From: a virus
Virus record (IMG/VR): IMGVR_UViG_3300043331_000501
Coordinates: 1-26,650 of that record
Length of the DNA stretch: 26,650 bases
Direction: 5' to 3' (one strand)
Shown piece after piece: positions 13,024-20,881 of the stretch. The translations under genes were made by a program, and so were the position numbers. The notes beneath the pieces were generated by a model. That model was not told the origin of the DNA. It did not search any database and was given only the letters and a program-made list of their open reading frames with translations. Each line of letters begins with the position of its first letter. The first letter of the stretch is position 1.

Positions 13024-13643
13024 TCTCGATCGTCGTCCCCACGGTCGCCAGCCGTAAGCAGACGCTGATCCGCTGCCTCGACGCCTACGAGGCGACGACG
13101 CCGGGAAAGTTCGAGCTGATCGTCGTCCGCGACCTGCCGGCCTGCGGTCTTGCCTGGGCCGAGGGCGCAAAGCGGGCCAAGGGAGATTTCATCCACTTCA
13201 CCGCCGACGACCTCGAGCCCCGCGCCGGCTGGGCCGAGGCGGCGATGGAAACGGTAGGCCGCGGCGCCCTCCCTGCCGCGGCCGTCTTTAACGACGGCAT
13301 CTACCTCGATTGCCCTGTCTACCTGCAGCCGCGCTATGAGGACACCCAGAACATCCTCGTTCCCTTCTTCTCGCGCGCTCAATTCGAGCTCGGAGGCTGG
13401 GTGTTGCCGATCCACTACGGGACTGACGACTGGGTGACCTATCAGGCCGTCAGGCGGGAGATACCGATCGAGGACACGAGGGAGTATGCCTTCGACCACA
13501 CGGCCGCCGCCGAGGGGCGCCTGTGGATGAACCGGATGCACGACGTGCCGAAGCTGTGCGAATACATGAGCCTGAGCGGCTACGTCCCCAACATCTACGG
13601 CCGCATGGGCTCTGACTTCGGCTGGGCAGGCTGGGTCGGATGA
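13020..13643 (+). CDS. Glycosyltransferase, GT-A / family 2-like
   Basis: A 207-residue sugar transferase of the GT-A fold. The N-terminus 'ISIVVPTVASRKQTLIRCLD' is the family 2 start; 'FELIVVRDLP' and 'AKGDFIHFTADDLEPRAGW' supply the acidic metal/nucleotide-sugar site, and 'HYGTDDWVTYQAV' follows. The ATG overlaps the terminase stop (ATGA), so an upstream extension of the frame is only shadow. It opens a sugar cassette lying between terminase and portal. Donor and acceptor are unknown; virion or host-surface glycans are possible acceptors. Confidence 0.8.
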   Translation: MISIVVPTVASRKQTLIRCLDAYEATTPGKFELIVVRDLPACGLAWAEGAKRAKGDFIHFTADDLEPRAGWAEAAMETVGRGALPAAAVFNDGIYLDCPVYLQPRYEDTQNILVPFFSRAQFELGGWVLPIHYGTDDWVTYQAVRREIPIEDTREYAFDHTAAAEGRLWMNRMHDVPKLCEYMSLSGYVPNIYGRMGSDFGWAGWVG

Positions 13644-13846
13644 TCGCGCTCGCCGCTGAGATGGCCGAGCTCCGCGCGGAAAACGAGCGCCTTATACGGC
13701 TGCTCTCCGTGGTCGAGTCGTGTCGCATGTTCGACCGCTTCCACGCCTTCAAGGGCATCCAGGACGACCTCTGCCCCTGCTGCGGTGGGCCGATCGTGAT
13801 CGACGAGTCGGACCTGCCGCGGATGCGCATCAAGGCCGTCCGATGA
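13640..13846 (+). CDS. Small coiled-coil plus zinc-ribbon protein
   Basis: A 68-residue protein overlapping both neighbours (ATGA). An N-terminal zipper 'LAAEMAELRAENERLIRLLS' is followed by 'LCPCCGGPIVID', a zinc knuckle. Placed between two glycosyltransferases, it could scaffold or tether them. That role is inferred from position only. Confidence 0.65.
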   Translation: MIALAAEMAELRAENERLIRLLSVVESCRMFDRFHAFKGIQDDLCPCCGGPIVIDESDLPRMRIKAVR

Positions 13847-14790
13847 TCTGGGCGGCGTCGACCTTCAACAACGAGCTCGACGTGCTCGAGATCCGCCTGC
13901 GCACGCTCGATCCGGTCGTCGATCGCTTCGTGCTGGCCGAGGCGACCGTCACGCAGCGCGGGAACCCGAAGCCGCTCTACTTCCAGGAGAACAAGGCCCG
14001 TTTCGAGCCCTGGCTCGACAAGATCGAGCACGTCATCGTCGAGGACATGCCGCCGGGCAAGGGGCCGGACTTTGACTGGGCGCGCGAGCGTTGGCAGAGA
14101 AACGCCCTCGAGCGCGGCCTCGGAGACGTGGCGCAAGACGATTCGGTGCTGATCTCCGACCTGGACGAGATTCCCTACCCGGAACAGCTCGAGCAGGCCA
14201 TCGCCACGCTTCGGTTCTACCAGACGCCGACGAAGTTCCTGATGGACATGTTCGTCTACCGCCTCAACTGGCGGTGGCTCGATCGCGGATCGCTGATCGG
14301 CTCGACGGCGGCCGTCGTCTGCGGCTGGATGGTGCAGGGCGTTCCCGTTCACCAGGCGCTGCTCGCACCGCCGCTCCTGAACGCGACCACAGGAGTAGCC
14401 GGCTGGCATCTCTCCTACATGGGCGACGTGGCCCACATCCGCAACAAGATGGTCGAGATGGCCGACAACTTCTACGAGCAGCTCATACCTGAGGGCAGGA
14501 AGGGTGACAGGAACTTCTTCCTCACCGACGAGTGGATCCAGGGCTGCATCGACACCGGCCGCGACCTCTACGCCCGCGAGTACCGCCCGAGCGAGTGGGT
14601 CGGGCTCGAGGCCATGCCGCCTTGCGTGCAGGAGGATCCCGACCGCTTCGCGCATCTGATGGTTCCCGAGCCGTCAGAGCCGATCGCCGTGCTCCGCTGC
14701 ACGTGCGGAGGATTCTACGACGACGCCGGGACGCTCTGCCACTTCCCCAAGTGCGAGATCGAGCAGATGAAGATGGCGAGAGCCGAGTGA
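13843..14790 (+). CDS. Glycosyltransferase family 17-like, with C-terminal Cys cluster
   Basis: A 315-residue enzyme resembling glycosyltransferase family 17 (beta-1,4-N-acetylglucosaminyltransferase type): 'AASTFNNELDVLEIRLRTLD' (4-23), 'FVLAEATVTQRGNPKPLYF' (29-47), 'DSVLISDLDEIPYPEQLEQ' with the DxD at 106-108, and later 'GWHLSYMG' (187-194). This order is characteristic of the family. A C-terminal segment with C286, C288, C299 and C304 looks like an added zinc knuckle. The start is the ATG overlapping the previous stop. It probably adds a hexose or HexNAc to an unknown acceptor. Confidence 0.8.
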   Translation: MIWAASTFNNELDVLEIRLRTLDPVVDRFVLAEATVTQRGNPKPLYFQENKARFEPWLDKIEHVIVEDMPPGKGPDFDWARERWQRNALERGLGDVAQDDSVLISDLDEIPYPEQLEQAIATLRFYQTPTKFLMDMFVYRLNWRWLDRGSLIGSTAAVVCGWMVQGVPVHQALLAPPLLNATTGVAGWHLSYMGDVAHIRNKMVEMADNFYEQLIPEGRKGDRNFFLTDEWIQGCIDTGRDLYAREYRPSEWVGLEAMPPCVQEDPDRFAHLMVPEPSEPIAVLRCTCGGFYDDAGTLCHFPKCEIEQMKMARAE

Positions 14791-14816
14791 CCGTATCCAC
14801 GAAAGGGAGGACGAAG

Positions 14817-14855
14817 GTGCGCTACACAATCTCGACACGCCCGCGCCCACGATGA
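14817..14855 (+). CDS. Possible 12-residue leader cistron for the epimerase
   Basis: AAAGGGAGG at 14802-14810 lies six bases before GTG 14817, which opens a 12-codon frame (VRYTISTRPRPR) ending in a TGA that overlaps the epimerase ATG. The ribosome site is over 40 bases from the epimerase start, too far to serve it directly, so the mini-frame may deliver ribosomes by coupling. A longer version from GTG 14787 would have 22 residues. Tentative. Confidence 0.35.
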   Translation: MRYTISTRPRPR

Positions 14856-15724
14856 GGCGCGTGCTCATCACCGGCGCGGCCGGCTTCATCGGCGTGAACC
14901 TGGCCGCGGAGCTCGAATCGGACCACGACGTGGTTCGCGTCGACCGCTCGGACGGCGATCTGCGCGAGCCGGGAACGATGAAGTGGCTCCTGGGCGAGCA
15001 CGAGCCCGATCTCGTCGTCCACCTGGCCGCCAAGGTCGGGCGCCTGTTCGGAGAGGACGACGTGATGGAGACGGTGCGCGACAACGCCGGCATGACGGCG
15101 TTCGTCGCCAAGGCCTGCGGCGAGGCCGGCGTTCGCCTCGTCTATGCCTCAACGTCCGAGGTGTACGGCGACGGCGCCGTGAAGACATGGGTGGAGCACG
15201 ATCTCGGCCAGGAGCTGCCGCACAACGCCTACGGGCTGACGAAGCGATGGGGCGAGGAGGTCTGTCGTCTGTACGCGCCGAACGACCTCACTATCTGGCG
15301 GATCTCCATGCCCTACGGGCCAGGGCTGCCTCCCGGCCGCGGACGAGCCGCGATCGTGAACATGCTCCACCAGGGGCTCCACCGCGAGCGTATGCCCGTT
15401 CATCGTGGGGCGGAACGAAGCTGGTGCTGGATCGGGGACACCGTGCGCGCCATGAGAATCACGCTCGACCACCCCGGCGTCTACAACGTGGGAAGAGACG
15501 ACCGCGCCGTGCCCATGCGGCGCGTTGCGGAGATCGCCTGCCTCCTCACCGGCGCTCCTCTCTCGCTGATCGAGGAGGTCGACCCGCCGGCGCGGCAGAC
15601 GGTCGTGAAGCGATTGGCGACTCAGAAGCTGAAGCGCCTCGGCTGGATGCCGGAGGTGGAGCTCGAGTCGGGCATGGCGATGACGCTCAAGTGGCTCGAA
15701 GGCCTCGAGGAGCAGGCGGCGTGA
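14852..15724 (+). CDS. NAD-dependent nucleotide-sugar epimerase/dehydratase
   Basis: A 290-residue extended short-chain dehydrogenase. It has the Rossmann motif 'VLITGAAGFIGVNLAAEL' (4-21), 'DLVVHLAAKVG' (53-63), 'LVYASTSEVYGDGA' with Thr101/Ser102, 'YGLTKRWGE' giving catalytic Tyr127 and Lys131, and 'RISMPYGPG'. It should convert an NDP-sugar (for example by epimerisation, reduction or dehydration) to supply the adjacent glycosyltransferases. The exact substrate cannot be read. The start overlaps the upstream mini-frame stop (ATGA). Confidence 0.88.
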   Translation: MRRVLITGAAGFIGVNLAAELESDHDVVRVDRSDGDLREPGTMKWLLGEHEPDLVVHLAAKVGRLFGEDDVMETVRDNAGMTAFVAKACGEAGVRLVYASTSEVYGDGAVKTWVEHDLGQELPHNAYGLTKRWGEEVCRLYAPNDLTIWRISMPYGPGLPPGRGRAAIVNMLHQGLHRERMPVHRGAERSWCWIGDTVRAMRITLDHPGVYNVGRDDRAVPMRRVAEIACLLTGAPLSLIEEVDPPARQTVVKRLATQKLKRLGWMPEVELESGMAMTLKWLEGLEEQAA

Positions 15725-16506
15725 GACTAGTAGCGCTCCTCAACTGGTATGAGGAGTCCTCGCAGTGGCTGGCCTCGCTCGTCGCCTCGCTGCAGAAGGC
15801 GAATGTCGAGCACATCGTCGCCGTGGACGGCGCCTACCAGCTCTTCCCCGATGCTCTGACCCGCCCGCGCTCGGGCTCCGAGCAGGCCGCGGCGATCACC
15901 GAGTGCGCGCATTCGCTGAATATGGGTACTACCATCTACCGGCCGCAGAAGGCCTGGCGTGGGAATGAAGTCGAGAAGCGGAACCATCTCGTTCAACTGG
16001 CGCTTGCCGAGACAGAGGCGACTGACTGGCTATTTCAGATCGACGCCGACGAGCTCGTCGACGCTGCGCCATACGACCTTGCTCGTCGTCTAGAAGAGTC
16101 CGAGGAGGACGTTGCAGGTGTCTATTTCTTTCAACGCAATACGAAACAGCCTGATCCCTCCACGGCAGTCTCGGTTCCGCCGTTCAACCCGCTCACGCTC
16201 ACCGAGGGCTTCTACGGGCACCGGATCCTCTTCCGCGCGCTCCGCGACCTGAGAATCGAGCAGGCGCACTACCTCTACACGGCCGGCCCGCCTGACCGTC
16301 CGCGCTACCTGCGAGGATTCGACGACTGGCACGACACGGAGCCGTGCCTCGAGATCAACGATTTCAGGGTGGAGCACAGGCATAATTTCAGGATGCCCTC
16401 CCGTCAGCTAGCCGCTGAGCAGTATTACTGGATGCGGGCGATGCACTCCATAGAGAGGATCAAGCCGACCGAAGGCCAGCCGATGGGAAATGCTGCTCAG
16501 GCGTAG
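15721..16506 (+). CDS. Glycosyltransferase-like protein (GT-A, DxD)
   Basis: A 261-residue protein from a GTG overlapping the epimerase stop; the longer open frame upstream only shadows the epimerase. 'LVALLNWYEESSQWLASLVA' at the start, 'EHIVAVDGAYQLFPD' and 'TDWLFQIDADELVDAAPYD' (D108, D110, E111) fit a GT-A glycosyltransferase. The His/Arg-rich end ('FRVEHRHNFRMPSR') may bind the acceptor. It closes the sugar cassette and overlaps the next small gene by 17 bases. Confidence 0.75.
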   Translation: MRLVALLNWYEESSQWLASLVASLQKANVEHIVAVDGAYQLFPDALTRPRSGSEQAAAITECAHSLNMGTTIYRPQKAWRGNEVEKRNHLVQLALAETEATDWLFQIDADELVDAAPYDLARRLEESEEDVAGVYFFQRNTKQPDPSTAVSVPPFNPLTLTEGFYGHRILFRALRDLRIEQAHYLYTAGPPDRPRYLRGFDDWHDTEPCLEINDFRVEHRHNFRMPSRQLAAEQYYWMRAMHSIERIKPTEGQPMGNAAQA

Positions 16507-16720
16507 GCGCCGCGTGCGCTATCACCTGTTCGACGGGAACGGTGGGCTCAACGCGCCCAGCTTCGAGGGCATCGAGACTGGGCTGGACTGGTCGGGCAAG
16601 CACTACATCGGAAAGAAGGGCGTACACCTGAACGGCGGCGGCCGTGTTCCGCTCGAGGGTGACGGCGAGTACGAGATCGCGCGCGAGCGCGTCTTCTACC
16701 GGCAGGTGCTGACCTCGTGA
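16490..16720 (+). CDS. Small hypothetical protein before portal
   Basis: A 76-residue protein overlapping the previous gene by 17 bases and the portal start by four. It begins with a basic 'MLLRRRRRVRYHLFDGNG', then Gly-rich beta-like segments ('HYIGKKGVHLNGGGRVPLEG'). It could be a minor structural component or belong with the sugar genes. No family recognised. Confidence 0.55.
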   Translation: MLLRRRRRVRYHLFDGNGGLNAPSFEGIETGLDWSGKHYIGKKGVHLNGGGRVPLEGDGEYEIARERVFYRQVLTS

Positions 16721-17925
16721 TCCTCGCCACCCGCCACGGCGATCGCGAGCTCCGCACAACGGGCGAGTGGGGCACCGAGCACATCATCCCGTCGCCTGAC
16801 GGCGGCGGTGTCGTTCCGCTTGGGCAGACGGTCGGGCTGCCAGCGGTGGGCGCTGCGATCCGCCTCTACTCGGCCACGGTCGCCTCCCTTCCTCTGAACG
16901 TCTTCGAGGGCGAGGACGACGAGAAGACGAAGCGTCCTGAGTCGTGGCAGCATCGCCTCTTCGAGTTTCCGAACGACGAGGTGTCGCGCTTCTCGTTCTA
17001 CTGGGACATCGAGTCTGGGCTCGAGTCGTGCGGGAATGCCTTCATCTACAAGGCGCGGATGACGAGGCGCAAGCAGGTCGGCGCCCTCTCCATCCTGCAG
17101 CCTCAGAACATGACCGTGAAGCGTGACTTCGAGACGAACGAGCTGATCTACGAGTGGTGGAACGGGCGCGAGCGGATCAAGATCCCACGCGACGACGTGC
17201 TCCACATTCGCGGCGACACGCTCGGCGGTGGCGACATCGGCTACTCGCCGCTGCAGGTTCACCGCTACTCGCTGATGACGCAGCTTCAGCGCGAGCAGTT
17301 CGAGGGGAAGCACTTCCAGAACGACGCCCGCCCCGGCGTGGCGCTCATGTTTCCGCAGGGCGTGACCGAGGATCAGGCGCGCACGTGGGCCGACGCCTGG
17401 GATGCAAGACATCAGGGCGCAGCGAACAGAGGGCGGACAGGGGTGCTCGGTGGCGGTGCCGACCTCAAGACCTTCCCGATCAACCTCGAAGAGCAGCAAT
17501 GGGTTGAGTCGCAGAAGTTTAGCGTGCAGGACGTGGCCCGCATGTACGGCATCCCGGCCGCTCTGCTCGAGGAAGGCGATCATTCGACATCCGAGGAGGA
17601 GTCGCTCCGCTGGCTCAAGTTCGGGCTGGGACCGCGGCTCGTACGCATCCAGAAGGCGTTCAAGTACGACCGCGATCTCTTCGGTCGCGACACGCCGCTC
17701 TATCCCGAGTTTTTCGTTGACGACTTCCTCCGCTCGGATGCCGTCTCGATGGCACAGGTGCAGAAGGAAAAAGTGCAGTCGGGGATCTGGCTCGTGGACG
17801 AGGCGCGGGCGAAGGACGGGATGCCGCCACTCGCAGACGGCGCCGGTCAGGTGCCGCAACTCACGCCGGTCGGCGGCGCTCCGAACCCGGCCGTGGCCGC
17901 GACAAACGGAACGTCGGGTGAATAG
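16717..17925 (+). CDS. Portal protein, HK97 family
   Basis: A 402-residue portal subunit that forms the dodecameric ring at the DNA entry vertex. Recognisable parts: 'LPAVGAAIRLYSATVASLPL' (about 41-60), 'ESGLESCGNAFIYKARM', 'DDVLHIRG', 'GYSPLQVHR', 'HFQNDARPGVALMFPQG' and 'FSVQDVARMYGIPAALLEEG' (clip and stem), ending in a disordered Pro/Ala tail. The length is typical. It starts at GTG overlapping the previous stop (GTGA). Confidence 0.92.
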   Translation: MILATRHGDRELRTTGEWGTEHIIPSPDGGGVVPLGQTVGLPAVGAAIRLYSATVASLPLNVFEGEDDEKTKRPESWQHRLFEFPNDEVSRFSFYWDIESGLESCGNAFIYKARMTRRKQVGALSILQPQNMTVKRDFETNELIYEWWNGRERIKIPRDDVLHIRGDTLGGGDIGYSPLQVHRYSLMTQLQREQFEGKHFQNDARPGVALMFPQGVTEDQARTWADAWDARHQGAANRGRTGVLGGGADLKTFPINLEEQQWVESQKFSVQDVARMYGIPAALLEEGDHSTSEEESLRWLKFGLGPRLVRIQKAFKYDRDLFGRDTPLYPEFFVDDFLRSDAVSMAQVQKEKVQSGIWLVDEARAKDGMPPLADGAGQVPQLTPVGGAPNPAVAATNGTSGE

Positions 17926-17944
17926 CGCATAATGGAAGGCTGAG

Positions 17945-18715
17945 ATGAGCGATACAGGACTGCGCACGTTCTATGTTCCGCTCGATGAGTTCGAGTGGCG
18001 CGAGTCGGGCGACCCGGAGCGAAAGAACGAGACGACTCTCCGCGGTATCGCCGCACCCTTCAACTCGCTCAGCGAGGACCTCGGCGGCTTCCGCGAGATC
18101 ATCGAGCCGGGCTTTTTCCGCGATGTGCTTCGGCGCGACCCCGACGTTCGCCTGATGGTGAACCACGACGGGCTTCCGCTCGCTCGCACGCGCTCGGGCA
18201 CGCTCGAGCTGCGCGAGGACATGACGCGCGGGCTGCATGTCTTCGCCCGCCTCGACAAGACCGACGACGACGTGCGCAACCTGCGCGTGAAGATGCAGCG
18301 CCACGATGTGGATCAGATGAGCTTTGCTTTCAGGATCAAGGAGGAAGGTGGCGACGACTGGGCGGTTGCGGACGACGGCAAGGTCGTGCGCACGCTCAAG
18401 GCCGATGGAGCCTCCGAGCTCTACGACGTTTCGGTCGTCGCCTTCCCCGCGTACCCGGCCTCGAGCGCTGACATGCGCTCGGTGCTGGACGACGCAATCA
18501 AGCGTGGTCGTCTCCCCGGAGAGGCCATTCCCCCCGTCGCCTCTGATGAGGGGCAGGGAGACACGCCGCCATCGCCCACGGGTGACGGCGAGAGCGAGTT
18601 CGCGCCACCGGCGGAACTTGTTCGCTCGGGGATTTGGAGCCTGAAGAGACGCGCCAAGGACTCGGTGCGTTCGGCCCAGTTCCTGCAATCTGAGATCGAA
18701 AAGGATCTGAGATGA
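17945..18715 (+). CDS. Prohead serine protease, HK97 family (S78)
   Basis: A 256-residue maturation protease that removes the capsid scaffold domain. The family core is clear: 'LRGIAAPFNS', 'IIEPGFFRD', 'VRLMVNHDGLPLARTRSGTL' with catalytic His74, and 'VDQMSFAFRI' with catalytic Ser126, followed by 'DVSVVAFPAYPASSAD'. The C-terminal third is Pro/Glu-rich linker plus a helix, probably lost by self-cleavage. The capsid gene starts inside its stop codon (ATGA). Confidence 0.92.
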   Translation: MSDTGLRTFYVPLDEFEWRESGDPERKNETTLRGIAAPFNSLSEDLGGFREIIEPGFFRDVLRRDPDVRLMVNHDGLPLARTRSGTLELREDMTRGLHVFARLDKTDDDVRNLRVKMQRHDVDQMSFAFRIKEEGGDDWAVADDGKVVRTLKADGASELYDVSVVAFPAYPASSADMRSVLDDAIKRGRLPGEAIPPVASDEGQGDTPPSPTGDGESEFAPPAELVRSGIWSLKRRAKDSVRSAQFLQSEIEKDLR

Positions 18716-20067
18716 AGATGACAAAGAGGCTCGTCGAGGCCAAAGAGGCCAACGACCGAGCCATCGACGATCTTCGTGACTACGGCGACCTGATCGACAG
18801 GCTTCCGGCGGACACGAAGGACGACGAGCGCGAGTTCCACGCTGAAGAGCTGAAGAAGCTCGAGGACGCCGTGGAGAAGACGACTGAGAAGCTCGAGCGG
18901 GAAGTTTCCTTCCAGAAGGCCCGCGAGAACTCGGCCGTGGCGCTCAGAGAGGCCGGCGTCAGAGTCGGAGAAGAGCCGAAGACGTACCGCCCCGGCGGCC
19001 CCTTCAGCTACTTCCGCGATCTCGTCGCCACGCAGGTCCCCGCTCTCGGCATGGCAACGCCGGACGCCTTCGAGCGCCTGGCCCGCCACGGCAAGGAGAT
19101 GGCCGTGGACCTGGCCGAGAAGCGCGACGTGACCTCGGCCGATCCCGGCACGGGCACGTTCATCCCGCCGCTCTACATGGGGCAGCAGTGGATCGATGAG
19201 GAGGTGGCCGGCCGCCCGTTCGCCAACGCGATCGCGTCCATGCCCCTCAGCGCGACGGGCAAGCAGATGGACTTCCCGCGCGTGCAGACCGCGCCAACCG
19301 TCGCCGTGCAGGCGACTGAAGGCTCGGCCGTTAACGAGGTCGACTTCGACGGCGAGACGTACAGCGTTCCCAAGGTGACGATCGCCGGCCAGAACGACCT
19401 CTCCATCCAGGGCTACGAGTTCGCGGATCCCGGCATGGATGTCGTGATCATGCGCGAGCTGAACAAGTCCTACAACTCGGTTCTCGACACGCAGCTTCTC
19501 TCGGGCTCTGGCTCGGCAGGGCAGCATCGAGGGCTCCGAAACGTGGCCTCGATCAACACCGTCACGTTCTCGGGCGTCGGAGCGGCAGGCGGCGGGGATG
19601 CTCTCGTCGGTGCCATCTACGACGCCATCTCGCAGATCGCCACCAACGCGCCCGGCTACCAGGCCGACGCGGTGGTCATGCACCCACGCCGCGCCGCGTG
19701 GCTCGCCTCGCACCGCGACACCTTCGGGTCGTTGCTGCAGCAGGGCGAGTTCGCGCTCGCCTCGGGTGCCCAGAACAACGGCTTCGCGCTCTCGGTCGCC
19801 GGGCTCGGTGTCATTCTTGACCCGAACATCGCGACCACGCTCGGAACCGGCACGAACGAGGACGAGCTTTACGTCGTTGCGACGGAAGAGCTGATCCTCG
19901 CCGAAGGCGAGCTCCGCGCTCGTGTTCTCAGTGAAGTCCTGAGCGGAACGCTGCAGGTCCGCCTGCAGCTCTACGCCTTCAGCGCCTTCGCGGGAGGCAG
20001 GCGGCCGAAGACCATCACCCGCATCAGCGGCGCAGGTCTGATCCCGCCGACGTTCCCGTCGACCTAG
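18712..20067 (+). CDS. Major capsid protein, HK97 fold
   Basis: A 451-residue capsid subunit. Residues about 1-110 are a charged coiled coil ('EANDRAIDDLRDYGDLIDRL', 'FHAEELKKLEDAVEKTTEKL'), the delta/scaffold domain removed by the protease upstream. The HK97 fold follows with 'YFRDLVATQVPALG', 'TFIPPLYMGQQWIDEEVAGR', 'TVAVQATEGSAVNEVDFDGE', 'LLSGSGSAGQHRGL' and 'ADAVVMHPRRAAWLASHRDT' plus the closing 'LSEVLSGTLQVRLQLYAFSA'. It is followed by a GC-rich hairpin. The most highly expressed late gene, presumably. Confidence 0.95.
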   Translation: MKMTKRLVEAKEANDRAIDDLRDYGDLIDRLPADTKDDEREFHAEELKKLEDAVEKTTEKLEREVSFQKARENSAVALREAGVRVGEEPKTYRPGGPFSYFRDLVATQVPALGMATPDAFERLARHGKEMAVDLAEKRDVTSADPGTGTFIPPLYMGQQWIDEEVAGRPFANAIASMPLSATGKQMDFPRVQTAPTVAVQATEGSAVNEVDFDGETYSVPKVTIAGQNDLSIQGYEFADPGMDVVIMRELNKSYNSVLDTQLLSGSGSAGQHRGLRNVASINTVTFSGVGAAGGGDALVGAIYDAISQIATNAPGYQADAVVMHPRRAAWLASHRDTFGSLLQQGEFALASGAQNNGFALSVAGLGVILDPNIATTLGTGTNEDELYVVATEELILAEGELRARVLSEVLSGTLQVRLQLYAFSAFAGGRRPKTITRISGAGLIPPTFPST

Positions 20068-20076
20068 ATCGGCTGA

Positions 20077-20103
20077 GAGTCGGGGGCCGCAATCCCCCGG
20101 CTC
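20077..20103 (+). terminator. GC-rich hairpin after the capsid gene
   Basis: GAGTCGGGGG (20077-20086) pairs with CCCCCGGCTC (20094-20103), 10 pairs including one G-U, around CCGCAAT. There is no T-run, so it is not a classical terminator. In this position such hairpins may stabilise or attenuate the capsid message. It lies just upstream of the AGAGAGGAGG ribosome site of the next gene. Confidence 0.45.
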
Positions 20104-20123
20104 TGAACCGAGAGAGGAGGAGC

Positions 20124-20330
20124 ATGTTCAACGGATACGAAACTGAGGAGCTGGTGGAGGCGCATATCCAGGCGCTCCTCCGCGAGGTCGAGGACTGCGA
20201 GCGCGCCGGCCGCGGCGATCGCGCCGAGATGGCACGGGCCGAGCTGAAGAAGTTCGGCTACAAGGCTCAGACGCCGGAGAAGCGAGCCGAGAAGCGGCCT
20301 CGCGCGCAGAAGGCCGAGACTCGTGGGTGA
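20124..20330 (+). CDS. Small charged helical protein after capsid
   Basis: A 68-residue protein with a strong ribosome site (AGAGAGGAGG) before its ATG. 'ETEELVEAHIQALLREVEDC' and 'RGDRAEMARAELKKFG' form a helix pair; the tail is Lys/Arg/Ala-rich. The arrangement resembles small proteins often found right after capsid genes in actinophages. Role unknown. Confidence 0.65.
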   Translation: MFNGYETEELVEAHIQALLREVEDCERAGRGDRAEMARAELKKFGYKAQTPEKRAEKRPRAQKAETRG

Positions 20331-20502
20331 GATCCACGCCAAGGGCGGCGCGCGTGAAGCGACGATCGAAGTCGTGGTCATCCGTGCCAACGGCGAACGC
20401 GAGGAGCTCGGCGTCGTCTCCTACTGGCACAAGCATTTCTGGAAGCGATGGGCGTTTGCCCTCCGACGTAAGCTGAAAGGAGCGACGTGGCGACTTTCGT
20501 AG
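20323..20502 (+). CDS. Small basic hypothetical protein
   Basis: A 59-residue frame from a GTG eight bases inside the preceding gene, ending 16 bases inside the next. It has a beta-like start ('EATIEVVVIRANGEREELGV') and an aromatic/basic end ('YWHKHFWKRWAFALRRKLKG'). The ends mesh with both neighbours, supporting translation. No family recognised. Confidence 0.5.
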   Translation: MGEIHAKGGAREATIEVVVIRANGEREELGVVSYWHKHFWKRWAFALRRKLKGATWRLS

Positions 20503-20879
20503 TTGACGGCGGCCTCGATATTGTCACGAACCGGATCAAGGGAGCCGGCACCGAGCCGCTTCACGTCGGCTGGGGAACGGGCGCCGGCACGACGACGCGC
20601 ACGGACACCTCGCTCTTTACGGCCGCGCTCGTCGACCTCACAGCGGGGAACACCGATCACACCGCCGGAACGTCCACGCGGCAGACGACGACGACGACGA
20701 ACGACACCTATCAGGTGGTCGCCACGCGAACGGCGACGGGCTCGGGCACGGTAACAAACGCGGGCCTGTGGGACGCGGCCTCGGCCGGGAACCTCTTCCT
20801 CAAGGGCGACTTCACCGGGATCGGGCTCTCGAGCGGTGACGCGATCCAGTTCACGATCAAAGCCGTCTTCGACAACTAG
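20487..20879 (+). CDS. Virion structural / appendage protein, beta-rich
   Basis: A 130-residue Thr/Gly-rich protein starting at GTG after AAAGGAGCGAC. 'GLDIVTNRIKGAGTEPLHVG' followed by 'WGTGAGTTTRTDTSLFT' and 'TNDTYQVVATRTATGSGTVT' and 'GDFTGIGLSSGDAIQFTIKA' match a familiar class of small phage structural proteins annotated as head- or tail-fibre-like. It lies between capsid and connector genes, so capsid-surface or fibre attachment is inferred. Confidence 0.65.
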   Translation: MATFVVDGGLDIVTNRIKGAGTEPLHVGWGTGAGTTTRTDTSLFTAALVDLTAGNTDHTAGTSTRQTTTTTNDTYQVVATRTATGSGTVTNAGLWDAASAGNLFLKGDFTGIGLSSGDAIQFTIKAVFDN

Positions 20880-20881
20880 CC

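Noticed and set aside
14983-15720. Long upstream extension of the glycosyltransferase at 15721-16506
   Set aside because: It overlaps the epimerase in another frame and is Arg/Pro-rich; the coupled GTG with a typical GT-A N-terminus is preferred.
16696-17967. 423-codon minus-strand frame opposite the portal
   Set aside because: It lies opposite a clear portal gene, and its composition is that of an antisense shadow.
18421-19713. 430-codon open frame on the minus strand opposite protease and capsid
   Set aside because: It mirrors the codon pattern of two certain genes on the plus strand; such antisense frames are expected at this GC content, and its translation is Arg/Val/Ala/His-rich without motifs.
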